From: Pirellulales bacterium
GTDB taxonomy: Bacteria; Planctomycetota; Planctomycetia; Pirellulales; JAEUIK01
Length of the DNA stretch: 64,000 nucleotides
Assembly (NCBI GenBank): GCA_019694435.1
Contig: JAIBBZ010000004.1
Location: 86,922 to 150,921 of the forward strand
Direction: 5' to 3'
In this document: positions 48,759 to 58,027 of the stretch, in pieces
Numbering within the stretch: position 1 is the first letter of the stretch
How the letters are laid out: each line of letters starts with the position of its first letter
Program-made: the position numbers and the translations under genes
The notes under the pieces: generated by a model
The model's input: the letters and a program-made list of their open reading frames with translations, nothing else
Database searches by the model: none
What the model was told of the DNA's origin: nothing

Positions 48759-50912
48759 CTAGGAACGTTTGCGCCCGCGCGGCGCGGGGGCAGGCTCGGC
48801 AGCGGCTGGCGGTGCGGCTTCGTTCTCCGGCGCGGTTTCCTGCGCGACGATGATCACGTTGTCGCCGAACTCCTCGTCTTCGTCGGCCACCTTGCGCCCG
48901 CGGTCGTCGAAGCGGACGTCGGCCTCGGCCGTCTTTTTCCTGGCGACCTCGAGCAACTGCTGGTACAGCGCCTCACGGTCGCAGCTGTTGATCGCGCTGG
49001 CCGCGCCGGCCACCTCACCCAGATATCGCAAAAACAGGTTGCGTCGCTCGCCTTCCTGTTTGACGCGCAGCCGACGATTCAGATACATGGCCAGCTTGCG
49101 CCCCGTGGCTTGCAGGCCCAGCCGCAGTTCGCGCTGAATCTCCGGGTAAGAGGCCACGGCCTCCTTCGACTCGCTGGTAAACGGCACCCAGACGCTGGCC
49201 ACGTGTACGAACACCGTGAGCGGCCCGGCGGGCAGCGAACCGCGCGATTGCGACACGCCGTAGCTGCGCCAGTTCGTCGCGATCACGCTCTGCGTGATCG
49301 CGCAAGCGGCCTGTTGAAACTGCAACGGCACGCGGTTGGCATACCGCATCAGGTTCATCGACTGCCCTTCGTCGAGGCTGACGTGCTGCATCGCCTCGTG
49401 CAGCTTCGCGACCTCCGGGTCCTTCAGCTTGCCCGGCGTCACGCGAATGCCGATGGCCGCTTGCTTGAGGATCTTGTCGGCCGAGTCGGGGCCCAGGCCC
49501 GAGAATGTGTTGATCAGGAACTGCCGTAGCGTCCGCGCGTCGCTTTCGGACAGCAGCTCGCCCAAGGCTTCGCGCGTGACCTTTTGCACAGACGCGGCGC
49601 CGCCGTAGGCCAGCGCAACCTCGATCACAAACGGATTGCCTCGGTACACGGCCGGCGGGCGCGTCGCCGCGACGTAGAACTCGGCCGGCACCACTTGCCG
49701 GAGTCCCTTGAGCAACAACTGTTCGCCAATCGGCACGATGCAGTCGGTCGCCGGCGCGGGAATCTTGGCCCCTTGCAGCGCCCGGTATAGCGCCTCGGTC
49801 TCGTGGCGGCTGATCTTCTTCGTATTGGCCCGGGTACTCAGCTTGGCGGCGTCGCAAATCTTCTTCGCTGTGCCGGGGCTGACCCGCGAAAAGCTGTGGC
49901 TCAAGAATTGCGACAGGTTGGGCGCCTTGGTGTCGTTGAGCATCGTCACCAGGTGGCCCAGCTCGACTCCGTACGGGTGCGGCTTGATTTCCTTCGGCTC
50001 GGGCGGCAGCTCGTTGCTGGCGCGGGAGTAGGACCGCTGGTTGTTGTCCGGGTCGATGTAATGCAGCGTCACATGGGGGTTGGCGATCGCCGTCTGCTCG
50101 AGGTATTCATCGACGCTGCCGCGCCCGCGCTGGTGTCGGCCTTCGAGCTGGATCGTCACGCGGGTACCGTGATCGACTTCGATCCACTCGATACCCTTCT
50201 TGTCGATCAACGCCTTGCCGGCCTCGCCGGGCGGGATTTCGTCGCCTTCACCCCGGCCGTTGAGAATGTCGGGCCGGTTGAACTTGGTGTTGATCTGGAT
50301 TTCGTAGTAGTGCGCCGGCTTACGCTCGCCGGTCTTCGACATGATCTTCACCGGCTGCCCAGTGGTGAGCACGCCGTACATGCCGGCCGCGCTGATGCCG
50401 ATCCCCTGTTGCCCGCGGCTCATGCGCAGGCGGTGGAATTTCGACCCGTAGAGCAGCTTACCGAAGATGTTGGGAATCTGTTTCTTGAGAATCCCCGGTC
50501 CGTTGTCCTGCACGCCGATCTTGTAGCGGCTCGGGCCGACGGCCTCGATGTGAACCCAGATCTCCGGCAAGATGCCGGCTTCTTCGCAGGCGTCGAGCGC
50601 GTTGTCGACGGCCTCTTTGACGGTCGTCAGCAGGGCCTTGCGCGGGTTGTCGAAACCGAGCAGGTGCCGGTTCTTGGCAAAGAATTCGCTGACCGAGATA
50701 TCGCGCTGGCTGGCCGCCATCGCTTCGGCGGTGACGCGTCGGCGCGGGGCGTGGCCGTTCTTACCGGCGCCGCTGGTTCCTGCGCCGTTAGTTTCTGCGC
50801 CGTTAGTTTCTGCGCCGTCGCGGTTGGCCGCGTCCTCAGTCGGCTCCTCGGCGGTGGTGCTGGCAGACGAATTCGAACGTTCGCGGCGGGTCAATCGTGA
50901 GCTTCCCAACAC
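48759..50912 (-). CDS. top6B: DNA topoisomerase VI subunit B
   Basis: The 717-residue ATPase subunit has a GHKL-fold ATP-binding site: TTVKEAVDNALDACEEAGILPEI, VQDNGPGI and SRGQQGIGISAAGMYG. A helix-two-turns-helix middle region follows (VSPGTAKKICDAAKLSTRANTKK), then a transducer domain. It captures a second DNA duplex and drives strand passage. The first 65 residues are a low-complexity linker with four pentapeptide repeats. The frame opens at GTG 50912, close to a GGAGG site; the true start could be slightly different. The C-terminal tail is acidic and then basic. Confidence 0.92.
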   Translation of the reverse strand: MLGSSRLTRRERSNSSASTTAEEPTEDAANRDGAETNGAETNGAGTSGAGKNGHAPRRRVTAEAMAASQRDISVSEFFAKNRHLLGFDNPRKALLTTVKEAVDNALDACEEAGILPEIWVHIEAVGPSRYKIGVQDNGPGILKKQIPNIFGKLLYGSKFHRLRMSRGQQGIGISAAGMYGVLTTGQPVKIMSKTGERKPAHYYEIQINTKFNRPDILNGRGEGDEIPPGEAGKALIDKKGIEWIEVDHGTRVTIQLEGRHQRGRGSVDEYLEQTAIANPHVTLHYIDPDNNQRSYSRASNELPPEPKEIKPHPYGVELGHLVTMLNDTKAPNLSQFLSHSFSRVSPGTAKKICDAAKLSTRANTKKISRHETEALYRALQGAKIPAPATDCIVPIGEQLLLKGLRQVVPAEFYVAATRPPAVYRGNPFVIEVALAYGGAASVQKVTREALGELLSESDARTLRQFLINTFSGLGPDSADKILKQAAIGIRVTPGKLKDPEVAKLHEAMQHVSLDEGQSMNLMRYANRVPLQFQQAACAITQSVIATNWRSYGVSQSRGSLPAGPLTVFVHVASVWVPFTSESKEAVASYPEIQRELRLGLQATGRKLAMYLNRRLRVKQEGERRNLFLRYLGEVAGAASAINSCDREALYQQLLEVARKKTAEADVRFDDRGRKVADEDEEFGDNVIIVAQETAPENEAAPPAAAEPAPAPRGRKRS
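50760..50819. repeat. 15-bp tandem repeat (four units) in top6B linker
   Basis: Four consecutive 15-nt units read on the minus strand as DGAET, NGAET, NGAGT and SGAGK, with two of the units nearly identical in DNA. They lie within the N-terminal linker of topo VI B and may change copy number by slippage. Confidence 0.8.
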
Positions 50913-51344
50913 TTCCTCCGTGACGGCATCGCGACCTCAATCCCCCCTCCCTGGGGCTTCCGCGCGGCGCGGGCCAGAGCTCCCCCTGCGGCGGCAGAAA
51001 CCGGTCGGGAAAAGTATACCGATTGTAGGCCCGAATTCCCAGGCGATGTCGCGCACATACCCGGAAAATCAGGCCTTTTTCGCACGGCCGGCACATAAAG
51101 ACTGACCCTTGCGGCCGCCACAATCCGAGATTGTTCGTGGAGCCGCAAGTCAGGGCATGGTCACCCCGACCACCGGACCTTCAACCCCGAAGGCCCACTG
51201 CCGCGAGCGGCTCGCCGACGCCTGCCCCTGCCGCTCGACCCCTGCCAAGCACCCACCCGGCCGCCGTGAACGCCCGGCGCGGTGACGACACGAGCGGCTT
51301 TGTGCCCGCCGCCGTTTTCCAACCCCCGTGCAGGAGAACCCGTC
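50913..51344. other. Intergenic region between top6B and small secreted proteins
   Basis: About 430 nt with no gene I can support. It is divergent, so it must contain promoters for top6B on one side and for the small exported-protein pair on the other. GAAAAGTATACCGATTGTAGG near 51010 is the only AT-rich patch and may include a -10 element. A frame beginning 51131 on the plus strand looks like a shadow. Confidence 0.45.
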
Positions 51345-51668
51345 ATGAAGACGCTCATGCTGCGCGCTGCGCTCGTCGCGTGCGCATTGTCGCTGGCGCT
51401 GGCCGCCGAGCGCGCCGCCGCGCAAGGCCCTTACTACACGCCTACCGTGCCCAACGAGTTGTTCTACAACTTCTACACGCAGGGCGGCGCCAGCCGCGTG
51501 CCGGCGCAGTTGTACATCTCGCCGCGACCGACGCCCGAACTGGTGGGCCACACCTACATCACGTACCAACCGTTCATGGCCCACGAGTTTCTCTACAAGC
51601 ACAAGCGCGACTACTACCGTTACAACCCCACCGGTGGATTCACGATCACGCGCGTCCATTGGTGGTAA
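51345..51668 (+). CDS. Small exported aromatic-rich protein (first of two)
   Basis: The 107-residue protein starts at ATG 51345 with an AGGAG site about 9 nt upstream. It has a signal peptide (about 1-26, ending AAAQ) and a mature part of about 80 residues, very rich in Tyr, Phe and Pro: YYTPTVPNELFYNFYTQGG, then HTYITYQPFMAHEFLYKHKRDYYRYNP, ending TRVHWW. No Cys and no known domain. It is probably exported to the envelope. A second, related-looking small gene follows 115 nt downstream. Confidence 0.72.
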   Translation: MKTLMLRAALVACALSLALAAERAAAQGPYYTPTVPNELFYNFYTQGGASRVPAQLYISPRPTPELVGHTYITYQPFMAHEFLYKHKRDYYRYNPTGGFTITRVHWW

Positions 51669-51783
51669 TGCCGCCGCGCCCGCGGCCCGTTCGAGACCAT
51701 CGCCGCCGTGGGTGCACAGCCGCGCTTGACGGCCCAAGAATGGACGGCCCAAAGATGGACGGCACTGAGAAAGGAAACCCGGA

Positions 51784-52146
51784 ATGAGAAAATTGCTGTT
51801 CTGCGCCGGCCTGGCGACCGTCTGCGCGTGCTGGCCAGCGCAATCGTCGGCCTTCGAGCGGACGGTGATGAGCAAGGTGGCCGATCGCAAGGCGCAGATG
51901 TATCCCTGGCACGGCGAGTACTACTACCTGCAATGGGGCGCGCCAGTGGCACTGGTGGTCCCGCCGACCGCCGAGCTGCACACCGAGTATGGCTGGGGCG
52001 TGACCAACCGCCGCATCCTGGCCACCTGGCACCAATACAAGCGTCCCTACCCGGGCGGCGCCAGCCCCGGCGGCTTCTACGGCCTACCGAAATGGCCCAG
52101 CGATACTTCCCAGTTCGGCGTGTATTACGTCCGCGGACCGTGGTGA
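51784..52146 (+). CDS. Small exported aromatic-rich protein (second of two)
   Basis: A 120-residue product with a signal peptide (about 1-23, ending SSA). The mature protein is rich in Tyr, Trp and Gly: YPWHGEYYYLQWGAPVALVV, EYGWGVTNRRILATWHQYKRPYPG, ending YYVRGPW. Like its neighbour it ends in aromatic residues and has the P-T-(P)-E-L segment. No family is recognised. It is followed by a terminator at 52207-52254, so the two genes probably form one transcript. Confidence 0.72.
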   Translation: MRKLLFCAGLATVCACWPAQSSAFERTVMSKVADRKAQMYPWHGEYYYLQWGAPVALVVPPTAELHTEYGWGVTNRRILATWHQYKRPYPGGASPGGFYGLPKWPSDTSQFGVYYVRGPW

Positions 52147-52206
52147 ATCACGGCCTGACGTCCGGCATCTCCTGTCGGCCGGGCGTCAGGGGTCAGGGGG
52201 TGGAAG

Positions 52207-52254
52207 GGGAGCCCGATGGCAACATGCCGGCCGTCGGGCTCCCTGACCTTTTTT
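52207..52254 (+). terminator. Rho-independent terminator of small exported-protein pair
   Basis: A 14-bp stem with one G-T wobble (GGGAGCCCGATGGC at 52207-52220 against 52230-52243) and a 9-nt loop, followed by CTGACC and a T-run at 52249-52254. It closes the plus-strand small-protein transcript and lies next to the convergent serC stop. Confidence 0.88.
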
Positions 52255-52266
52255 GCGGCTGCCGCG

Positions 52267-53361
52267 TTAGCCGTGCTTGCGCGCGAAGTCGAGCATGAAC
52301 TCGCGCAGCGCCTCGACGCCCTCGGGCGGCATCGCGTTGTAGATGCTGGCCCGGAAGCCGCCTACCGAGCGGTGTCCCTTGAGCGTCACCAGGCCCGCCG
52401 CTTCGGCCTCCTTGTTGAACGGCTTGTCCAGCTCGGCGTTCTTCATCCGGAACGTCACGTTCATCAGCGACCGGCAGTCGTTCGTCGCGTGGCCGGTATA
52501 GAAACCGTTGCTCTGGTCGATCACCTCGTAGAGCCGCGCGGCCTTTTTCTGGTTCAGCTGGTGCATCTTGTCGAGCCCGCCGATCGTGTCGCGCAGCCAC
52601 TCGACCACCAGCCCGACCACGTACAGGGCGTAGCACGGCGGCGTGTTGAACGCCGAATCGGCGTCGGCATGCACCTTGTAGCTGAGCATGCCGGGCAGCG
52701 ATTCGGCCGAACGGGCCAGCAAGTCCTCGCGGACAATGACGATCGTCACGCCCGCGGGTCCCGCGTTTTTCTGCGCACAGGCGTAGATCAGGCCGTACTT
52801 GTTGATCGGCACCGGGCGCGAGAGAAACTCGCTCGAGGCGTCGCAAACCAGCGGCACGTTGCCGGTCTCCGGCTCGCGCGGAAACTGCACGCCCTGGATC
52901 GTCTCGTTGATCGTGAAATGTACGTAGGTCGCGTTCGGGTCGAGCTTCAGCTCGGCCTGGCTGGGCACGCGATGGTAGTTGCCCTCCTTGCCGTCCCAGG
53001 CCACGCGGGTTTCGCCCTCGCGCTGGGCTTCCTTGAGCGCGTCTTTGCCCCAGGAGCCAGTAAGGATGTAGTCGGCCGACTTGCCCGTGCCGCGCAGCAG
53101 GTTCATCGGCACCATCGAAAACTGCAACCGCCCGCCGCCCTGGAGAAACAACACTTTGTAGTTGTCGGGCACCCCCAGCAGGGCACGCAGATCGCGCTCC
53201 GTACGCGTCATGATCTCGATAAACGCGTCCGAACGATGGCTCATCTCCATCACGGACATTCCCTGGCCCGGGTAGCAGACCAGCTCGCGCTGGGCCTTTT
53301 CGAGCACAGGCAGCGGCAACACGGCCGGGCCGGCAGAGAAGTTGTAAACGCGTTTTTCCAT
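52267..53361 (-). CDS. serC: Phosphoserine aminotransferase
   Basis: The 364-residue PLP enzyme converts 3-phosphohydroxypyruvate and glutamate to phosphoserine in serine synthesis. It begins RVYNFSAGPAVLPLPVLEKAQ, has FLQGGGRLQFSMVPMNLL, the PLP-Lys in YACAQKNAGPAGVTIVIV, and RSVGGFRASIYNAMP near the C-terminus. The ATG at 53361 gives the typical N-terminus. A palindrome lies upstream. Serine made here feeds GlyA, encoded far away in the window. Confidence 0.96.
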   Translation of the reverse strand: MEKRVYNFSAGPAVLPLPVLEKAQRELVCYPGQGMSVMEMSHRSDAFIEIMTRTERDLRALLGVPDNYKVLFLQGGGRLQFSMVPMNLLRGTGKSADYILTGSWGKDALKEAQREGETRVAWDGKEGNYHRVPSQAELKLDPNATYVHFTINETIQGVQFPREPETGNVPLVCDASSEFLSRPVPINKYGLIYACAQKNAGPAGVTIVIVREDLLARSAESLPGMLSYKVHADADSAFNTPPCYALYVVGLVVEWLRDTIGGLDKMHQLNQKKAARLYEVIDQSNGFYTGHATNDCRSLMNVTFRMKNAELDKPFNKEAEAAGLVTLKGHRSVGGFRASIYNAMPPEGVEALREFMLDFARKHG

Positions 53362-53393
53362 CGCAGCGCCTCGCAATATCGTCAGGGCCAAGC

Positions 53394-53411
53394 GGTCCGC
53401 CGCGGCGGACC
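53394..53411 (-). terminator. 18-bp perfect palindrome between large dehydrogenase gene and serC
   Basis: GGTCCGCCG followed by its exact reverse complement, 33 nt upstream of the serC ATG and about 84 nt past the stop of the large gene at 53495. It could be a weak terminator for that gene or an operator for serC. There is no T-tail. Confidence 0.4.
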
Positions 53412-53494
53412 CGTCGAGGCCCACCGTGCGCCTGCCAAAAACAGCTAAGAAAGGGCAGTTTTAGCAACTCGCACCCAGGCCGGGAAGGCGGCTG

Positions 53495-56400
53495 CTAGCG
53501 TGTCCCGGCAGGTGCGACGACGCGCGCAGGTGCCGGCTCATATAGAGGCGCAAAGCGGTCGATCGGTTCGTCCGCAGCCCAGGCCATGCCGCGCAACAGC
53601 AAGGCGCGGAACAGCGCGTCGTCAAACGTCCAGCGATAATGGCCCAGGATCGACGCGAACACGCGCCCGCGGCGCTCCGGGGGGGCATAGGTCCAAATCA
53701 TCGGCCAGTCGCGTCCTTCCTCCTGGGCGCTCGCCAGGATGTTCACGCGGGCCGGGTCGCCGGTCAGCCGCCAGTAGGTTTCGTCGTAAAACCTGTCGCG
53801 CGCCAAGCCGCGCGTCAGTGGCTCGTCGGCCGGCGCCACGATCTGCAGCTCGATCGGCCCGTGCCGGAATTTCGCCGGCCCGAACGAGGCGGCCAGGCCC
53901 AGGCGATCGGCAAGCGCTTGCGGGTCGCGATCGGCAATGGTCGCCGCGTGGATCACTACCAGTCCGCCGCCGCGCGCGAGATACGCATCGAGCTGAGCCA
54001 GCCGCGCAGGGCTCCAGTCATGGTTCCAGCAATACATCACCAACAGGTCGGCCAGGTCCCAATGGGCTGGCTCGGGCCAGTTCATGGCGGTCGACACGCG
54101 CACGCCCGGCAGCCTGTCCAGCATCCGCCGCCAGGCGCGTTGCCAGGCCGGATAGTCGTGTTCGCCGGGGCCGTGGTCTTGCGCGCTGGCCACCAGGACC
54201 ATCTTGAGCGGCCGCGCCGCGGCTTGCTCACCGGGGTTCGCCGCGGGCATGACCCGGGCCACTTCCTGGGGCGTGCGCGCTGCGGGCGGGTCAATTCCCG
54301 GGGGTCCGACGAGTGCCGGCTCGCGCTGCGTCAGAAATGTCACCAGGTCGCGCAGCTGTTCGCCGCCGAGCTTTTCGCGCATGCCTTGCGGCATCAGTGA
54401 CACGGCATTCGGCTCCAGCGCAGCGATCTCGTCGCGCGCCAGAAACGTCGCCTTTGCATCGGCGTCGAGCACGCGGACCCGATCGCCCGTATCGGCGCGC
54501 ACCAGGCCCTGCAGGCTCCGGCCGTCGGCCAGTGCGATCGTGAACTGGACATAGTCGGGATTGATCGCCGCGCTGGGGTCGACGATATCGCGCAGCACGC
54601 TGCCGGGGTCGCGGTGCCCCAGATTGCTCAGGTCGGGGCCCACCTGGCCGCCGCGCTCGCCATAGCGATGGCACGTGGCGCACTTCGCCAATTCGCCGAA
54701 GAACAAGTCGCGTCCGGCATACCAATCGCCGTCGGTGATTTCCGGTGCGGGCGTGGACGCCGTGGGTGCGGGCACCGGTTGTGCCGGTGCACCGGCGATC
54801 AAGACCGTTTCGCGCGGAAGCGCCCGGCGCGTCGGATCGTCGGCCACGAACGTCGAGCACTCGACCCGAACGGGATGCTGTGGTCCGGTTTCGCAGACCA
54901 GCTTCGCCGCGCGGCCCGGCCGCAGCTCCAGGGGATCGGCGCCGCCGATTCGCGCCTCGCCGCGTTCGTTCGCCGCGGCGGCAACATTGAATTCGAGCGT
55001 TAGCCGTCCGGGGTTGGCCAGCAGCGCAAACAGCGCGTCGTGCTCGGCCGAGCCGTGGGTCCAAGCGCGGGCGACCTCGGGGTCGACGTGCGGCAACACG
55101 CCTTGCCAGCGCGTCGTGCCGTCGGCGTCGGCCCACGTGGCCCTTACGCCCGAGAAGTCGTAATCGAGCTCGGCAAGTGTTCGTTCGCCGCTCGCCAGTC
55201 GCAGCGCATAATTCGTGCGATAAGGGTGCGGATCCGTCGTCAGGATCACCGTGCGGCGATCGCTCGACAGGCGCACGTCCGAGACATTCAGTCTTCCGCG
55301 CGGTGCGGTCTGTTGTGCGGCCACGCTGGCATATCCCGGCCGCAGCGCTTCGTACCGATCGCCGGCACGCAGCGCGTCGCCGAACTGAATTTCGGCGTTC
55401 AATTCCCCGGCATCCTCCGGCCACGGCCGATCGAGGGCCACGCGGACTTGCAGCGCGTCGTGGGGCCAGGCCCAAAGGGCCCGCGGCGCGTCGGGCTCGG
55501 TCATGCGGATTTGAAACAGCCGGCCCGGGCCTTGCGGGCCGCTCCCCCAGTCGGGCAGGCCGCTATGGCACGCGATCAGCAGATCGCCGCGCGGCGATAG
55601 CGCGACGTCGACCAGGAGCAGCTCTGCCGTGGCCAACAACCGCGCGCGGCCGACATAGCCGTGCGCCGTCTTCACGAGCTGGCAGCGCCACAACTTGCCG
55701 CGCGAATAGCCGGCCACGAAGGCTTCGCCCTCCCAAGCCGCGGGCCCGAACGTGCGGCGACCGCCCGACGCCTCGTTGAACACTAACCCGCAGGTCGACT
55801 GATGCTGCGGCCCAAAGCCAACGACCGGCGGCTCGTCGCGCACTTCGGGCAGGTACTGGGCATTTCGCGGCGGAAAGCCGTAGTGCCGGCCCGGTTGAAT
55901 GTGGTCCAGTTCATCCAGCGGGTTGCCGCCCGGCAGCCAGGTCTCACCTTCCTGGTCGGTGGCGAACAAATCGCCGAGGCGGTTGAAGGCCAGCGTGTAA
56001 GGAAAGCGAATGCCCGTACAAAAGATTTCGCGCCGTCCGTCGGGTGACAGCTTGAGAATCGTCCCGCGCTCGTCCGCGAGCTGGTACCGGGCGCGACCCT
56101 CGTGCACGCGATAGGCATTCGTGAAATCGGCGCAGCCCAGGCCGAAGTACAGATTGCCCTGCGCATCGCGGGCCAGGCCCATGGCATCGACGCCATTGGT
56201 ACTGGCGTCGGGCTGGGGCCAATCGGCCGCCACGACGACCTCGCGGTCGGGCCGGCCATCGGCGTTGTCGTCGACCAGCCGCGAGACGCGACCGTTGGCC
56301 GAGACATACAAACCGTCGGGCGCGGCGAGCAGCGCGATCGGCGAGCGAAACTGCGTGTCGTACCAATACGGCTCGACGTGTTCTTCGAGTCCATCGCCGT

Positions 56401-57400
56401 CGCGATCGGTCAGCTCGTGAATCCGCCCGTCGTAGCCCAGCGCCAGCAGCCGCCCGTCGTCCAGATAGAGCAAATCGTTGACGTTCGGCAGCGCCACCGG
56501 CAACTCACGCACCTCGCAGCCGGGTTCCAGCACATGGATCGGCGAACCGACGGCCCGTTCGGCCGCCAGGAGTCCGGCATGCTTGTGACGGAGATAGTCG
56601 TCGACCTGTGCCAGCTCGCCCTCGTCCAAGGCCCGCGAGTAAATGAGCACTTCGGCCAGTTCGCCGTCGAAGAAGCCGCGGGCATACGGCGGGCCGGGCT
56701 CGTTGCGATACCACCGGCAGCCGAGATGCAACTGTTCGGCGGCGAGCGTTTCGACCGCGCGCGGGCGCCGGCCGTGCGGTTGGCCGTCGAACGTGAACTG
56801 AACGCCGGCATCGTTGCCCGAGGTGCCGCGAAGCGCGAGCCGATGAAACTCGCCCAACGCATACCGGCCGTCGAGCAGGTCGCCCGCACCGCCGAAGCCG
56901 CGTCCCTCGACGTTGAGCACCTGAAAGTCGGGCGACGCCAGGGGGCCCAAGTCGACGTTGAGCCCGGCCACGTAGTCGTTCGCCTGTCGCGGGTGCCAGG
57001 CCAGCAGCCCGCGAAACTCGCCCTCGTTGGATTTCGGCGCCGCCACGAGCAACAGCGTGAAGTCGGTCCATTCGGCGGCCAGCGATTCGATCGCGAGGTG
57101 ATCGTCCTGGCCATCGAAGCGCACGCGCGGGCCCGCTGGGGCCGAGCCGCTGCCGACCCATTGCGGCTGAAACGCGGCAGCCGGCTGCACCAGGTGCCTG
57201 CCGTGTCCGCTGGCATCGCTCCACCGCGCGAGTGGTCCGGCTGCCGGGGTGTCTGAGCCCGGCCGCGTAGCGTCGAGCCAAAGTTCCAGCCCCGCGACGA
57301 CGGGCAGGCTGGCGTCGGCCCAGGGTTCGACGGCCGACGCGCGCTGTGCCCAGGCGCCGACGACGAGCAGCAATCCCAGACCGATGAACCGACCGCTCAC
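53495..57400 (-). CDS. PVC-type dehydrogenase fused to LamG, cytochrome c and ThuA domains
   Basis: Starting at GTG 57400 gives 1301 residues and an excellent signal peptide (to about residue 24). Domains in order: a LamG/concanavalin-like sheet (about 30-270), a PQQ-dehydrogenase-type beta-propeller (about 300-640), a beta-rich linker, a cytochrome c with the haem site CATCH (about 907-911) and a probable axial Met near 1003, then a ThuA domain (about 1065-1290). It is probably a periplasmic sugar or alcohol oxidase passing electrons to its haem. ATG 57514 is an alternative start, but it overlaps the divergent ATG and lacks a signal. Confidence 0.85.
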   Translation of the reverse strand: MSGRFIGLGLLLVVGAWAQRASAVEPWADASLPVVAGLELWLDATRPGSDTPAAGPLARWSDASGHGRHLVQPAAAFQPQWVGSGSAPAGPRVRFDGQDDHLAIESLAAEWTDFTLLLVAAPKSNEGEFRGLLAWHPRQANDYVAGLNVDLGPLASPDFQVLNVEGRGFGGAGDLLDGRYALGEFHRLALRGTSGNDAGVQFTFDGQPHGRRPRAVETLAAEQLHLGCRWYRNEPGPPYARGFFDGELAEVLIYSRALDEGELAQVDDYLRHKHAGLLAAERAVGSPIHVLEPGCEVRELPVALPNVNDLLYLDDGRLLALGYDGRIHELTDRDGDGLEEHVEPYWYDTQFRSPIALLAAPDGLYVSANGRVSRLVDDNADGRPDREVVVAADWPQPDASTNGVDAMGLARDAQGNLYFGLGCADFTNAYRVHEGRARYQLADERGTILKLSPDGRREIFCTGIRFPYTLAFNRLGDLFATDQEGETWLPGGNPLDELDHIQPGRHYGFPPRNAQYLPEVRDEPPVVGFGPQHQSTCGLVFNEASGGRRTFGPAAWEGEAFVAGYSRGKLWRCQLVKTAHGYVGRARLLATAELLLVDVALSPRGDLLIACHSGLPDWGSGPQGPGRLFQIRMTEPDAPRALWAWPHDALQVRVALDRPWPEDAGELNAEIQFGDALRAGDRYEALRPGYASVAAQQTAPRGRLNVSDVRLSSDRRTVILTTDPHPYRTNYALRLASGERTLAELDYDFSGVRATWADADGTTRWQGVLPHVDPEVARAWTHGSAEHDALFALLANPGRLTLEFNVAAAANERGEARIGGADPLELRPGRAAKLVCETGPQHPVRVECSTFVADDPTRRALPRETVLIAGAPAQPVPAPTASTPAPEITDGDWYAGRDLFFGELAKCATCHRYGERGGQVGPDLSNLGHRDPGSVLRDIVDPSAAINPDYVQFTIALADGRSLQGLVRADTGDRVRVLDADAKATFLARDEIAALEPNAVSLMPQGMREKLGGEQLRDLVTFLTQREPALVGPPGIDPPAARTPQEVARVMPAANPGEQAAARPLKMVLVASAQDHGPGEHDYPAWQRAWRRMLDRLPGVRVSTAMNWPEPAHWDLADLLVMYCWNHDWSPARLAQLDAYLARGGGLVVIHAATIADRDPQALADRLGLAASFGPAKFRHGPIELQIVAPADEPLTRGLARDRFYDETYWRLTGDPARVNILASAQEEGRDWPMIWTYAPPERRGRVFASILGHYRWTFDDALFRALLLRGMAWAADEPIDRFAPLYEPAPARVVAPAGTR

Positions 57401-57512
57401 AACTGCCACCTTCTGGACAGAACGCCGAATCGACCCCGGGGCGCGATTATCGACTCCCGAGGGGTGCCCGGCAATTGACGCGCGCCGACCGTCCCCGCGA
57501 GAATCGGTCACC

Positions 57513-57959
57513 ATGCCAGGCGTCTACGACCATCACCTGCAAGTTCGTCCCGAGGAGATCGACATCCTCGGTCACGTCAACAATCTCGCGTATCTGCGGT
57601 GGATGGTCGACGCCGCGCTCGCGCATTCCCACGTCCAGGGTTGGGACAACGATTCGTATTTGAAGCTGGGTCATGGCTGGGTCGTGCGCGGCCACGAGAT
57701 CACCTACCTGCGTTCGGCCATGCCCAACGACGCGGTGATCGTCCGCACTTGGATCGCCGACTGGAGCCGCGTGACCAGCCGGCGCCGCTACCTCATCTTG
57801 CGCCGCGACGACGAGGCCGTGCTGGCCCGGGCCATGACCCATTGGGCCTACATCGACTTCAAGTCGGGTAAGCCCCGGCGGATTCCCGAAGAGGTGTCGG
57901 CCGCGTTCGTCGTGGTCGGCGACGAACCGCCGGGCCTGCTCAGCGACGCACCGCGTTAA
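57513..57959 (+). CDS. Acyl-CoA thioesterase-like hot-dog protein
   Basis: The 148-residue protein has the 4HBT hot-dog pattern: VRPEEIDILGHVNNLAYLRWMVDAALAHS, with the central Asp/His region, then the strands ITYLRSAMPNDAVIVRTWI and RRRYLILRRDDEAVLARAMTHWAYIDFKSGKPRRIP. It would hydrolyse acyl-CoA or acyl-ACP. It is divergent from the large dehydrogenase gene. The ATG at 57513 begins the conserved part. Confidence 0.9.
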   Translation: MPGVYDHHLQVRPEEIDILGHVNNLAYLRWMVDAALAHSHVQGWDNDSYLKLGHGWVVRGHEITYLRSAMPNDAVIVRTWIADWSRVTSRRRYLILRRDDEAVLARAMTHWAYIDFKSGKPRRIPEEVSAAFVVVGDEPPGLLSDAPR

Positions 57960-58027
57960 CGATCGCCGCCCGCGCGTCGCGCTGCGCATGGCCGGCGGCT
58001 TCCCGCGTCATGCCGTCCGAGCTGGCG

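Noticed and set aside
47862..49529. 555-residue plus-strand frame antisense to topo VI genes
   Set aside because: A high-GC shadow frame; both minus-strand genes carry complete family motifs.
57401..57514. N-terminal extension of the large dehydrogenase to ATG 57514
   Set aside because: It removes the signal peptide from the N-terminus and overlaps the divergent thioesterase start; GTG 57400 fits better.
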